Part shown: piece by piece, positions 1-7,764 of the stretch
Layout: each line of letters starts with the position of its first letter
Numbering within the stretch: position 1 is the first letter of the stretch
NCBI RefSeq assembly: GCF_004346095.1
Contig: NZ_SLZV01000006.1
Span: forward strand, 1 to 64,000
DNA length: 64,000 nt
Origin: Faecalimonas umbilicata
GTDB lineage: Bacteria; Bacillota; Clostridia; Lachnospirales; Lachnospiraceae
Direction of reading: 5' to 3'
Notes under the pieces: generated by a model
What the model saw: the letters and a program-made list of their open reading frames with translations, nothing else
Databases searched by the model: none
What the model was told of the DNA's origin: nothing
Program-made: the position numbers and the translations under genes

Positions 1-70
1 TAGATAGGACAGAGGTGGAAGTGCAGTAATGTATGGAGCTGACTGTTACTAATCGGTCGAGGGCATAACC
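1..70 (+). rRNA. 23S ribosomal RNA, 3' end (partial)
   Basis: The first 70 bases match the conserved 3' end of bacterial 23S rRNA, including the motif GACTGTTACTAATCGGTCGA and a terminal AACC close to the expected end. The gene starts outside the window. The exact 3' end is uncertain by a few bases. Only about 90 bases separate it from the first tRNA, so no 5S gene fits directly downstream. Confidence 0.9.
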
Positions 71-117
71 AAGTGGTGATAGGAGAATGGATGGAAGAGA
101 AAAACTTAGAAAAGTAG

Positions 118-146
118 TTGACTGTATGTGATTTTGAAGGTATAAT
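118..146 (+). promoter_or_regulatory. Promoter of the tRNA cluster
   Basis: TTGACT (118-123) and TATAAT (141-146) are separated by 17 bases, which is close to the sigma-A consensus. The predicted start site is near 153, a few bases before tRNA-Asn. The tRNA array can therefore be transcribed independently of the rRNA operon. Confidence 0.75.
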
Positions 147-159
147 ATCTTCAGGTTAA

Positions 160-232
160 TCCTCAATAGCTCAGTCGGTAGAGCACTCGGCTGTTAACCG
201 AGTTGTCGTTGGTTCGAGTCCAACTTGGGGAG
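160..232 (+). tRNA. tRNA-Asn (GTT)
   Basis: The cloverleaf has acceptor arms TCCTCAA (160-166) and TTGGGGA (225-231), discriminator G232, anticodon loop CTGTTAACC and T-arm GGTTCGAGTCC. It is the first gene of the tRNA array. No CCA is encoded. Confidence 0.95.
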
Positions 233-271
233 TTTAGAAATGATTATTTCTAAAAGTGAAAAGACGAATAA

Positions 272-343
272 GGCTCCTTGGTCAAGCGGTTAAGACATCG
301 CCCTTTCACGGCGGTAACACGGGTTCGATTCCCGTAGGAGTCA
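272..343 (+). tRNA. tRNA-Glu (TTC)
   Basis: Acceptor arms GGCTCCT (272-278) and AGGAGTC (336-342) pair fully, with discriminator A343. The anticodon loop CCTTTCACG gives TTC, and the T-arm is GGGTTCGATTCCC. No CCA is encoded. Confidence 0.95.
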
Positions 344-379
344 TTCACAGTTAATAATAGCTGTAAGACAAAAGAATAT

Positions 380-452
380 GCCGACATGGCTCAATTGGCA
401 GAGCAGCTGATTTGTAATCAGCAGGTTATCGGTTCAAGTCCGATTGTCGGCT
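380..452 (+). tRNA. tRNA-Thr (TGT)
   Basis: Acceptor arms GCCGACA (380-386) and TGTCGGC (445-451) pair fully. The anticodon loop GATTTGTAATC gives TGT. No CCA is encoded. Confidence 0.95.
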
Positions 453-502
453 TTTGCTTATGCAAATAGTAAGCGGTCTTTTAGGTAAAGACAAAATGTT
501 TT

Positions 503-576
503 GGACCTTTAGCTCAGTTGGTCAGAGCAATCGGCTCATAACCGATCGGTCCCGGGTTCGAGTCCCTGAAGGTCCA
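503..576 (+). tRNA. tRNA with CAT anticodon (Met, or Ile2 if lysidine-modified)
   Basis: Acceptor arms GGACCTT (503-509) and AAGGTCC (569-575) pair fully, with discriminator A576. The anticodon loop GGCTCATAACC gives CAT. The first base pair and A73 rule out an initiator tRNA. Elongator Met and TilS-modified Ile2 cannot be separated with certainty by eye. No CCA is encoded. Confidence 0.9.
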
Positions 577-595
577 CTTTAAGATAATTTCATAT

Positions 596-669
596 GGCCC
601 GGTGGCTCAGTTGGTTAGAGCGCCGCCCTGTCACGGCGGAGGTCGAGGGTTCGAGTCCCTTCCGGGTCG
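596..669 (+). tRNA. tRNA-Asp (GTC)
   Basis: Acceptor arms GGCCCGG (596-602) and CCGGGTC (662-668) pair with one G-T wobble. Discriminator G669 is typical for Asp. The anticodon loop CCTGTCACG gives GTC. No CCA is encoded. Confidence 0.95.
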
Positions 670-703
670 CTTGTATCAAAAGATACATAATTTCATATCC
701 CAT

Positions 704-776
704 GGGATCATAGCTCAGCTGGGAGAGCATCTGCCTTACAAGCAGAGGGTCATAGGTTCGAGCCCTATTGGTCCCA
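704..776 (+). tRNA. tRNA-Val (TAC)
   Basis: Acceptor arms GGGATCA (704-710) and TGGTCCC (769-775) pair with one G-T wobble, and the discriminator is A776. The anticodon loop CCTTACAAG gives TAC. No CCA is encoded. Confidence 0.95.
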
Positions 777-798
777 CTTAGCAGATAACTGCTGAAAT

Positions 799-885
799 GC
801 CGGCGTGGCGGAACAGGCAGACGCACAGGACTTAAAATCCTGCGGGACTTATACTCCCGTACCGGTTCGATTCCGGTCGCCGGCA
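799..885 (+). tRNA. tRNA-Leu (TAA)
   Basis: This is an 87-base class II tRNA with a long variable arm (GGGACTTATACTCCC). Acceptor arms are GCCGGCG (799-805) and CGCCGGC (878-884), with discriminator A885. The anticodon loop ACTTAAAAT gives TAA. No CCA is encoded. Confidence 0.95.
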
Positions 886-917
886 TTACACCAAAAGGTG
901 TAATAATTAAATATTGT

Positions 918-991
918 GTGGGCGTAGCTCAGCTGGATAGAGCGTTTGGCTACGGACCAAAAGGTCGGGAGTTCGAATCTTCTCGCCCACG
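918..991 (+). tRNA. tRNA-Arg (ACG)
   Basis: Acceptor arms GTGGGCG (918-924) and CGCCCAC (984-990) pair fully, with discriminator G991. The anticodon loop GCTACGGAC gives ACG, read with inosine. It is the last gene of the array and lies just before a terminator. No CCA is encoded. Confidence 0.95.
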
Positions 992-998
992 CTTAAAT

Positions 999-1032
999 CC
1001 CTTATTGAAGTATCGATAAGGGGTCTTTTATA
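999..1032 (+). terminator. Terminator of the tRNA cluster
   Basis: A 10-bp stem, CCCTTATTGA (999-1008) with TCGATAAGGG (1013-1022), has a 4-base loop and one wobble pair. It is followed by TCTTTTAT. It ends the tRNA transcript. Confidence 0.85.
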
Positions 1033-1100
1033 TGCTGATGTTTGAATGAAACAGAAGATTTAGATTATAGCATTAGAAATAGACAAAAATAAAAAATATA

Positions 1101-1129
1101 TGGAAAAAATACAACAAATATAGTATAAT
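1101..1129 (+). promoter_or_regulatory. Promoter of the cytidylate-kinase-like gene
   Basis: A consensus TATAAT (1124-1129) lies 17 bases after a weak -35 element, TGGAAA (1101-1106), in an A-rich stretch. It lies about 50 bases before the start codon at 1179. Confidence 0.5.
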
Positions 1130-1178
1130 AGATACAAGAATCAGATAATTAATCAGTCATTAAAAGGCGGTGATTTTT

Positions 1179-1808
1179 ATGACGAAGAACACGATTATTA
1201 CAATTGGCAGACAGTTTGGAAGCGGAGGTCATGAGATTGGAGAACTGCTTGCAAAGAAACTGGGAATTCCATTTTATGACAGAAATCTTGTGAAAATGGC
1301 GGCAGAAGAGCTCCATATTACAGAAGAGCAGGCGGAACTGGAAGACGAGAAAAAATTGATGAGTATTGTATCGAACTACAATCTGGCAATGGGCGGATAT
1401 AACGATTTTATGGCAAACGCTGAGTTTTATGCACCTGTTGGAAGAGATCTCTATGCGGTACAGTCTGCGATTATCAAGAAGCTTGCACAGAAGGGATCCT
1501 GTGTGATTGTTGGAAGATGTGCAGATTATGTGTTAAAGGATTATCCGGGATGTATTAATGTATTTATTTGTGCTTCTAAAGAAGACCGGAAAAACCGTGT
1601 CATGGACAAGTATCATTTATCAGAAAGAAAAGCAGCGGAAAAGATGAAGAAAATTGATCGAGAGAGAAAGTATTACTATGAGACCTATTCCGGAAAGGAA
1701 TGGGGCAGCATTCAGTCTCATCAGATTCTTATGAACAGCAGTCTTCTGGGAAAAGAAAAAATTGTAGAATATCTGGCAGCTTTGTATAATGAACAGCAGG
1801 AAGAATAA
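1179..1808 (+). CDS. Cytidylate kinase-like family protein
   Basis: The 209-residue protein has an N-terminal P-loop of the cytidylate-kinase type: IITIGRQFGSGGHEIG near residues 6-20, followed by an LAKKLGIPFYDR stretch. A central CVIVGRCADYVL and an arginine-rich lid (ENRVMDKYHLSERKA-like region near 140) fit nucleoside monophosphate kinases of the 'cytidylate kinase 2' family. Cellular substrate specificity of this family is not firmly known, so I do not assign cmk. The start was set at ATG 1179 because AAAGGCGGTG (1163-1172) is well placed for it; a GTG at 1170 lies inside that ribosome-binding site. The gene stands alone between its own promoter and a terminator. Confidence 0.8.
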   Translation: MTKNTIITIGRQFGSGGHEIGELLAKKLGIPFYDRNLVKMAAEELHITEEQAELEDEKKLMSIVSNYNLAMGGYNDFMANAEFYAPVGRDLYAVQSAIIKKLAQKGSCVIVGRCADYVLKDYPGCINVFICASKEDRKNRVMDKYHLSERKAAEKMKKIDRERKYYYETYSGKEWGSIQSHQILMNSSLLGKEKIVEYLAALYNEQQEE

Positions 1809-1905
1809 TATTGCTGTATAAAGGAGTAATGGGATAGATAGAACAGTTCCATTCAAAGTAGAAGTGAAAAAGAATACATAAAAAGAATTTTACAAAATTT
1901 AAGAG

Positions 1906-1936
1906 GAAACCGGCAGTTTGCTGGTTTCTTTCTTTG
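1906..1936 (+). terminator. Terminator after the cytidylate-kinase-like gene
   Basis: GAAACCGGC (1906-1914) pairs with GCTGGTTTC (1920-1928) around a 5-base loop. A T-rich run TTTCTTTCTTT overlaps and follows it. It separates this gene from the MATE gene. Confidence 0.75.
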
Positions 1937-1984
1937 AGCGAACAGCTTTTGAGAATAAACATAAACAATAGTAAAGGTGAAAGT

Positions 1985-3358
1985 ATGGAGAAGAGAAAAA
2001 GAGAGAAAAAATTAACGATGATAGAAGGAAGTATTATTAAAAGTATTATGCTATTTTCGATTCCACTTTTAATTGGAAACTTGTTCCAGCAACTGTATAA
2101 TACAGCAGATTCCGTCATTGCGGGAAACTTTATTGGGAAAGAAGCGCTGGCAGCGGTAGGATCAAGCAATTCCTTGATCAATTTGATCATTGGGTTATTT
2201 ATTGGCATATCTACGGGAGCAGGTGTGATCATTGCACAATATTATGGGGCAAAAGATAAAGAAAAAATGCAATGGGCAGTTCACACATCGATGATGCTCA
2301 GCATTATCGGAGGGGTTCTCCTGACATTTATCGGAGTATTTTTATCGCCGCAGATTCTAAAGGCGATGGGAACTCCTCCGGAAGTAATGGAACAATCTGT
2401 AATTTATCTTAGAATTTATTTTATGGGTTCTCTTTTTAATATTACATACAACATGGGGGCAGGGATTTTAAGAGGTGTCGGAGATTCTAAGCGTCCACTC
2501 TATTATCTCTGCATTACGTCAGCGGTCAATATTTTGCTGGATATTTTGTTTGTTGTAGTTTTAAGGATGGGCGTAAAAGGGACAGCGATTGCCACGGTTA
2601 TTTCACAGGTTATTTCGTCAGTACTTGTTGTCTGGACCTTGTGCAGGGATGATGATATTTACCGTATGTATTTTAGAAAACTTCGGATAGATGTGAGAAT
2701 GATGAAGAGAATCCTGGCAATGGGGATTCCAAGTGGGCTACAGTCGGCAATCATTTCTTTTTCCAATGTGATCGTACAGTCCAATATTAATAGTTTTGGA
2801 GCAAATGCGATGGCGGGAACAAGCTCTTATATGAAGATTGACGGATTCGTAATTTTGCCGATCATGAGTTTTGGTATGGCTGCAATGACATTTACGGGAC
2901 AGAATATCGGAGCAGGGAAATTTGATCGGGTAAAGAAAGGTCAGCATCGAACGCTATTGATCAGTGAGATTTACTCTATTTTAGCATGTTCGGTTTTACT
3001 GATATTTGGGAAACAGCTTTTAACGATATTCTCTTCAGATCCGCAGGTAAATGCAAACGGGCATCTGATGTTGAAGACGGTGATGCCATTTTACTTTTTA
3101 CTTGCAATCGCACAGGTGTATACAGGAGTTTTGAGAGGTGCCGGGCGGTCTATGGCCGCAATGCTTCTGATGGTGGGAAGTATGGTAGGGATCCGAATGC
3201 TTTGGGTAGGAATTATGACTTCGATCATTCCGAAGCTTTCCACTGTTCTGTGGGGATACCCGGTCTCATGGAGTGCAGCCGCACTGGGTGTGATCATCTA
3301 TATGTGGAGAGTGGACTGGCTTCATCTCGGGGAAAAGAAAGAAAAATATAGTGCATAA
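1985..3358 (+). CDS. MATE family efflux transporter
   Basis: The 457-residue membrane protein has about twelve hydrophobic segments in two similar halves, the usual MATE (NorM/DinF-like) size and layout. The motif IPLLIGNLFQQLYNTADSVI near residue 25, including N and FQQ-YN, is a MATE hallmark. It is expected to export organic cations or drugs in exchange for Na+ or H+; the substrate cannot be read from sequence. The start is ATG 1985, preceded by AAAGGTG; an upstream in-frame extension from 1934 lies over the previous terminator and is not used. A shared strong hairpin ends this gene and the convergent fprA. Confidence 0.9.
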   Translation: MEKRKREKKLTMIEGSIIKSIMLFSIPLLIGNLFQQLYNTADSVIAGNFIGKEALAAVGSSNSLINLIIGLFIGISTGAGVIIAQYYGAKDKEKMQWAVHTSMMLSIIGGVLLTFIGVFLSPQILKAMGTPPEVMEQSVIYLRIYFMGSLFNITYNMGAGILRGVGDSKRPLYYLCITSAVNILLDILFVVVLRMGVKGTAIATVISQVISSVLVVWTLCRDDDIYRMYFRKLRIDVRMMKRILAMGIPSGLQSAIISFSNVIVQSNINSFGANAMAGTSSYMKIDGFVILPIMSFGMAAMTFTGQNIGAGKFDRVKKGQHRTLLISEIYSILACSVLLIFGKQLLTIFSSDPQVNANGHLMLKTVMPFYFLLAIAQVYTGVLRGAGRSMAAMLLMVGSMVGIRMLWVGIMTSIIPKLSTVLWGYPVSWSAAALGVIIYMWRVDWLHLGEKKEKYSA

Positions 3359-3406
3359 AAAATGCGTCATGAAATGATAAGTGAATCATTTCATGACGCA
3401 TTTTTA
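3357..3406. terminator. Bidirectional terminator between MATE gene and fprA
   Basis: A perfect 18-bp stem, 3361-3378 with 3385-3402, has a 6-base loop and is flanked by A and T runs on its two sides. It can stop transcription of both convergent genes. Confidence 0.9.
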
Positions 3407-3424
3407 TAAAAGTAAAAATTGGAT

Positions 3425-4588
3425 TTATGCAAGCAAGGTATCCGCAAGTGATGCAAGAGCAACCTCTGTTTCTGGTTTTACAGTTGATTTTACAGTAATA
3501 ACGTTCTCACAAATGGAGATATTTTTCAATGTCTCAAAGAATGCTTTCATCTGTTTTGCGGCCATTGGAGCCCAAGAACCATTTTCAATCAGAGCAACAG
3601 TACGTTTCTGGTAGTTCTTTGCCTTGAGGTGATGTAAGAAATCCTCCATACATGGGAACAGTCCACCATCATAAGTCGCACATGCGACAACAAGTTTAGT
3701 GAAACGGAATGCATCTGCCAGTGCTTTGGACATATCATCACGAGAAAGATCAGTCAGGACAACATTTTTCGCACCTTTTTCTTCCAGATCTTTTTTTAAT
3801 AATTCCGCTGCTTTTCTTGTATTGCCATGGATGGAAGCATAGGCGATCAAAACACCATCCTCCTCAGGCTCATAGCTGCTCCAAGTGTTATACTTTTCAA
3901 TGTAATATCCTAAGTTTTCTTTTAAAATCGGTCCGTGAAGCGGGCAGATCATCTGAATGTCAAGTGCAGAAGCTTTCTTTAAGAGCGCCTGTACCTGCAT
4001 GCCATATTTTCCGACAATATTTAGATAATAGCGTCTTGCTTCCTCAGCCCAGTCTTCCTCTGTGTCCAGCGCCCCAAATTTTCCAAATCCATCTGCGGAG
4101 AAGAGAATTTTCTCACTCTGCTCATAAGTAACCATGACTTCCGGCCAGTGAACCATCGGTGCCATAAAAAATTGTAATGTGTGGGTACCAAGAGAAATCG
4201 TGTCTCCTTCTTTCACAATAATGGAACGGCTAGAGAGATCTAAATCAAAAAATTGAGCGATCATATTGAAGGTCTTTGCATTCCCGATTACCTGGAGTTC
4301 TGGGAATTTTTCAATCAGAGTTGCAACGTTGGCTGCATGGTCTGGTTCCATGTGGGAAACAACAAGGTAATCTACTTTTTTTCCATCGAGGGCGGTGTCA
4401 AGATTTTGAAGCCATTCGTCTGTCGCGCGTGCATCCACAGTATCCATAACGGTAACTTTCTCATCCAAAATCAGATAAGAATTGTATGAAACACCATTCG
4501 GAATGACATACTGACTTTCAAAAAGGTCTAATGTTTTATCATCTGCACCAATGTAAATAACAGAATCTGAAATCTTTGTATCTTTCAT
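3425..4588 (-). CDS. fprA: FprA family A-type flavodiiron protein
   Basis: The 387-residue protein has an N-terminal metallo-beta-lactamase-like diiron domain followed by a flavodoxin domain. The iron ligands are visible as H79-x-E81-x-D83-H84, with a further PLHGP histidine near residue 220. The FMN-binding loop IAYASIHGNTRKAAE begins near residue 250. Proteins of this family reduce O2 to water (some reduce NO), protecting strict anaerobes; electrons usually come from rubredoxin or a flavoprotein. The start has a strong AGGAGG ribosome-binding site. The gene is monocistronic and convergent with the MATE gene. A rubrerythrin lies 17 kb away in the same window. Confidence 0.95.
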   Translation of the reverse strand: MKDTKISDSVIYIGADDKTLDLFESQYVIPNGVSYNSYLILDEKVTVMDTVDARATDEWLQNLDTALDGKKVDYLVVSHMEPDHAANVATLIEKFPELQVIGNAKTFNMIAQFFDLDLSSRSIIVKEGDTISLGTHTLQFFMAPMVHWPEVMVTYEQSEKILFSADGFGKFGALDTEEDWAEEARRYYLNIVGKYGMQVQALLKKASALDIQMICPLHGPILKENLGYYIEKYNTWSSYEPEEDGVLIAYASIHGNTRKAAELLKKDLEEKGAKNVVLTDLSRDDMSKALADAFRFTKLVVACATYDGGLFPCMEDFLHHLKAKNYQKRTVALIENGSWAPMAAKQMKAFFETLKNISICENVITVKSTVKPETEVALASLADTLLA

Positions 4589-4619
4589 AATATTCCTCCT
4601 ACAAAACTATGTGATCTGT

Positions 4620-4648
4620 ATTATAAGCTATCGTATCTGTTTGAAATA
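4620..4648 (-). promoter_or_regulatory. Possible fprA promoter
   Basis: On the minus strand a consensus TATAAT (plus-strand ATTATA at 4620-4625) lies about 30 bases upstream of the fprA start. No good -35 hexamer is seen at 16-18 bases, so activation or an alternative start is possible. Confidence 0.4.
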
Positions 4649-4799
4649 GGTGTATTCAAAAAGATCTGCCGCAATCTATCCCTTATAGAATTACGCTGCA
4701 GAAACTAAATGAATATCTTGTATACAATAATAAATTATATAACAGATATCGTTAGATTTCCACAAATAAATGTAAAATATTTATTTCGGATGGATTCTC

Positions 4800-4913
4800 A
4801 TGGAAGAAAACAAAAGTTCTATGCAGAATAACGAAAAAGCAGTTGGAAAAACTTATGAATTTTTTACAAAAAACAGTAGACAAATTAGCGAAAAAATGAC
4901 AAACTTAAAATAA
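4800..4913 (+). CDS. Possible small protein, 37 residues (uncertain)
   Basis: An ATG at 4800, weakly preceded by GGATGG, opens a 37-codon frame rich in Lys, Glu, Asn and Thr and without hydrophobic segments. I do not recognise it. It sits in the long gap between fprA and deoB. It may be a chance frame in A-rich DNA; only conservation in relatives would support it. Confidence 0.2.
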   Translation: MEENKSSMQNNEKAVGKTYEFFTKNSRQISEKMTNLK

Positions 4914-4922
4914 GTAGAACGA

Positions 4923-4942
4923 AAAAGGACTTTAGTCCTTTT
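4923..4942 (+). promoter_or_regulatory. Palindromic operator, likely Crp/Fnr-type, upstream of deoB
   Basis: AAAAGGACT (4923-4931) and AGTCCTTTT (4934-4942) form a perfect palindrome with a 2-base centre. The centre, 4932.5, lies about 41.5 bases upstream of the start site predicted from TATGAT at 4962. That is the classic position for a class II Crp/Fnr activator, and the operon encodes such a regulator at 13006. The link between the two is inference. Confidence 0.6.
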
Positions 4943-4961
4943 CGAGCTAATGTTATTTCGA

Positions 4962-4967
4962 TATGAT
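4962..4967 (+). promoter_or_regulatory. -10 element of the nucleoside operon promoter
   Basis: TATGAT lies 45 bases before deoB. At 17 bases upstream there is only TTTTCG, which lies inside the right arm of the palindrome. A poor -35 covered by an operator fits an activator-dependent promoter. Confidence 0.55.
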
Positions 4968-5011
4968 ACAAAAAGAGTTATTAAATATCAACAAATAAGG
5001 ACGGAAAAAGA

Positions 5012-6184
5012 ATGGAAAATAGGAGAATTTTTTTAATCGTACTGGATAGTTATGGGATCGGAGCACTGCCGGATGCAGCAGATTTCGGGGATGAAGGAAG
5101 CAATACATTAAAGACGATTACAGCTTCCAAAGCCTATGATACACCGAATATGAAGAAACTCGGCTTGTTTAACATTGATGGTGTGGACTGGATGAAAAAG
5201 GAAGAGAGTCCTGCTGGAGCGTATGGAAGGATGAAAGAGCGCTCTCGGGGAAAAGATACGACGATCGGACACTGGGAGATTGCCGGAGTTGTATCTCCAA
5301 AACCACTTCCGGTATATCCGAATGGATTTCCAGAAGAGATTTTAGAGAAGTTCCGGGAGGCAACCGGAAGAGAAGTGCTTTGTAATCTGCCATATTCAGG
5401 AACCGATGTCATTCGGGACTATGGCGAGGAGCATATGAAAACAGGAGCTTTGATTGTCTACACATCCGCAGACAGTGTATTCCAGATTGCTGCGCATGAA
5501 GAGATTGTTCCTGTAGAGGAACTTTATAGATACTGTGAGATCGCAAGGGAAATCTTATGTGGTGAGCATGGGGTAGGGCGTGTGATCGCACGTCCGTTTA
5601 TCGGAGAAGCGCCGAACTTTCAGCGAACTGCAAACCGTCATGATTTCTCACTGCTTCCGCCGAGAGATACAATGCTTGATGCAATCTTAGAGGCAGGATA
5701 TGACACTTACGGAATCGGAAAAATTTATGATATTTTCGCAGGTAAGGGGATTGCACACACACAGAGAATCCAGAATAATGTGGACGGCATGGAGAAGACA
5801 CTTGAGATGCAGGAGAAGGACTTTAAAGGACTCTGTTTTGTAAATCTTGTTGATTTTGATATGATGTATGGCCACCGCAATGATATTGAGGGATATGCAA
5901 ATGCTGCAACAGTATTTGACAGACAGTTAAAAACATTCCTGGAGCGCATGAGACCTGAGGATATTCTGATGATCACAGCAGACCATGGATGTGATCCGGG
6001 ATTTAGAGGAACAGACCACTCCAGAGAGCATACACCGCTTTTGATCTGCGGGGAAGATATCAAAGAAAATGTAAATCTTGGGACAAGAGAGACATTTGCG
6101 GACATTGCTGCAACAGTATTGGATCTTCTTCATGTGGAAAATAATACAGACGGAACGAGCATGAAGGAACTTATTATAAAATAG
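5012..6184 (+). CDS. deoB: Phosphopentomutase
   Basis: The 390-residue protein begins RIFLIVLDSYGIGALPDAAD, the DeoB signature with the metal-binding aspartate of the alkaline phosphatase superfamily. It also shows DTTIGHWEI, FVNLVDFDMMYGHRND and TADHGCDPGFRGTDHSREH, which hold the remaining Mn2+ ligands. It interconverts (deoxy)ribose 1-phosphate and 5-phosphate. It is the first gene of a ten-gene nucleoside uptake and breakdown operon, so it supplies deoxyribose 5-phosphate to deoC and ribose 5-phosphate to central metabolism. It has an AAGGACGG ribosome-binding site. Confidence 0.97.
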   Translation: MENRRIFLIVLDSYGIGALPDAADFGDEGSNTLKTITASKAYDTPNMKKLGLFNIDGVDWMKKEESPAGAYGRMKERSRGKDTTIGHWEIAGVVSPKPLPVYPNGFPEEILEKFREATGREVLCNLPYSGTDVIRDYGEEHMKTGALIVYTSADSVFQIAAHEEIVPVEELYRYCEIAREILCGEHGVGRVIARPFIGEAPNFQRTANRHDFSLLPPRDTMLDAILEAGYDTYGIGKIYDIFAGKGIAHTQRIQNNVDGMEKTLEMQEKDFKGLCFVNLVDFDMMYGHRNDIEGYANAATVFDRQLKTFLERMRPEDILMITADHGCDPGFRGTDHSREHTPLLICGEDIKENVNLGTRETFADIAATVLDLLHVENNTDGTSMKELIIK

Positions 6185-6231
6185 TAACAGGGAAACAGTA
6201 GGAGAAAGAAAAAAGAAACGGAGGTAGGAGC

Positions 6232-7764
6232 GTGGAGTATGTAATCGAGATGAACCATATCACCAAACAGTTCGGGAATTTTAAAGCGAATGACGATATC
6301 ACCCTGCAAGTAAAAAAGGGAGAAATCCATGCACTGTTAGGTGAGAACGGGGCGGGAAAATCCACACTGATGAGCGTTCTTTTCGGCCTGTACCAGCCGG
6401 AAGAGGGAGAAATCAAGATCAATGGGAAGGCAGTTAAGATCAATAATCCAAATGATGCCAACGATCTTGGAATCGGAATGGTACATCAGCATTTTAAATT
6501 GGTGCACAATTTTACAGTCCTTGAAAGTATTGTCCTTGGAAGAGAGACTACAAAATTTGGCACATTAAAGATGGATGCCGCAAGAAAAAAAGTGATGGAG
6601 CTTAGTGAAAAGTATAAATTTAAGATCGATCCAGATGCCTATATCTCTGACATTACAGTTGGAATGCAGCAGAGAGTGGAGATTTTAAAGATGCTTTACT
6701 GTGATAATGATATTTTGATCTTCGATGAGCCGACAGCAGTATTGACACCGCAGGAGATCCATGAGCTGATGAAAGTGATGAAACAGCTTGTGGCAGAAGG
6801 AAAATCCATTATATTCATTACGCATAAGCTGAATGAGATCAAGGAAGTGGCAAACCGGTGCAGTGTACTAAGAAAAGGGAAATATATCGGCACGATCGAT
6901 GTGGCAGAGACTTCAAAGGAAGCAATGTCAGAGATGATGGTAGGACGAAAAGTTAATTTCCATGTGGACAAGCCGGAGAAAACGCCGGGAGAGCCGGTAT
7001 TGGAAGTAAAGAATCTGACCATTGCCTCCAAGCATGAAGGGCAGCATGCAGTAAAAGATGTGTCTTTTGCGGTGCGTAAGGGAGAGATTCTCTGTGTTGC
7101 GGGGATTGATGGAAATGGACAATCCGAGTTAGTATATGGAATTACAGGATTGACTCCGATTGAAAAAGGACAGATTATTTTAAACGGAAAAGACATCACA
7201 AAAGAGAGCATCCGGCGTAAGTGTCTGGATGGAATGGCTCATATTCCGGAAGACAGACATAAAGATGGTCTGGTGCTTGACTTTTCGCTTCAGGAAAACC
7301 TTGTATTGCAGAGTTACTACACGGAACGGTTTCAGAAACATGGTTTTTTAAAATTTGATGCAATTCGGAAATATGCAAAAGGACTGATCGAGAAATTTGA
7401 TATCCGTTCCGGTCAGGGAGAAGACAGCATTGTCCGGGGAATGTCTGGAGGAAATCAGCAGAAAGCAATCATCGCAAGAGAGCTTGACAGAGATCCAGAG
7501 ATCGTTATTGCAGTGCAGCCGGTACGTGGTCTGGATGTTGGTGCGATTGAATATATTCACAAACAGCTTGTGGAGCAGAGAAATGAAGGAAAAGCAGTGC
7601 TGTTAGTGTCACTGGAATTGGATGAAGTAATGGATATCAGCGACCGTATCATCGTAATGTATGAAGGTGAGATTGTTGCAGATGTCAATCCAAAGGAAAT
7701 TACGGTAGAGGAACTTGGTCTTTATATGGCGGGTGCGAAAAGGAGTGTGAAGAATGAAAAATAA
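6232..7764 (+). CDS. Nucleoside ABC transporter, ATP-binding protein
   Basis: The 510-residue protein has two fused ATPase domains. The first carries a complete Walker A (GENGAGKST near residue 38) and Walker B (ILIFDEPTAVL near 163). The second has a degenerate P-loop (GIDGNGQSE, no lysine) but keeps a signature-like MSGGNQQKAI, as in RbsA, NupA and YufO relatives. With the two permeases and the BMP lipoprotein of the same operon it should power nucleoside uptake. Start is GTG 6232, seven bases after GGAGG. It overlaps the next gene by 11 bases, indicating coupled translation. Confidence 0.92.
   Translation: MEYVIEMNHITKQFGNFKANDDITLQVKKGEIHALLGENGAGKSTLMSVLFGLYQPEEGEIKINGKAVKINNPNDANDLGIGMVHQHFKLVHNFTVLESIVLGRETTKFGTLKMDAARKKVMELSEKYKFKIDPDAYISDITVGMQQRVEILKMLYCDNDILIFDEPTAVLTPQEIHELMKVMKQLVAEGKSIIFITHKLNEIKEVANRCSVLRKGKYIGTIDVAETSKEAMSEMMVGRKVNFHVDKPEKTPGEPVLEVKNLTIASKHEGQHAVKDVSFAVRKGEILCVAGIDGNGQSELVYGITGLTPIEKGQIILNGKDITKESIRRKCLDGMAHIPEDRHKDGLVLDFSLQENLVLQSYYTERFQKHGFLKFDAIRKYAKGLIEKFDIRSGQGEDSIVRGMSGGNQQKAIIARELDRDPEIVIAVQPVRGLDVGAIEYIHKQLVEQRNEGKAVLLVSLELDEVMDISDRIIVMYEGEIVADVNPKEITVEELGLYMAGAKRSVKNEK

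Noticed and set aside
590-886. Open frame of 98 codons on the minus strand
   Set aside because: It runs antisense through tRNA-Asp, tRNA-Val and tRNA-Leu; the tRNA genes explain the sequence.
3709-4131. Plus-strand frame of 140 codons
   Set aside because: It lies opposite fprA, whose domains and ribosome-binding site are clear.
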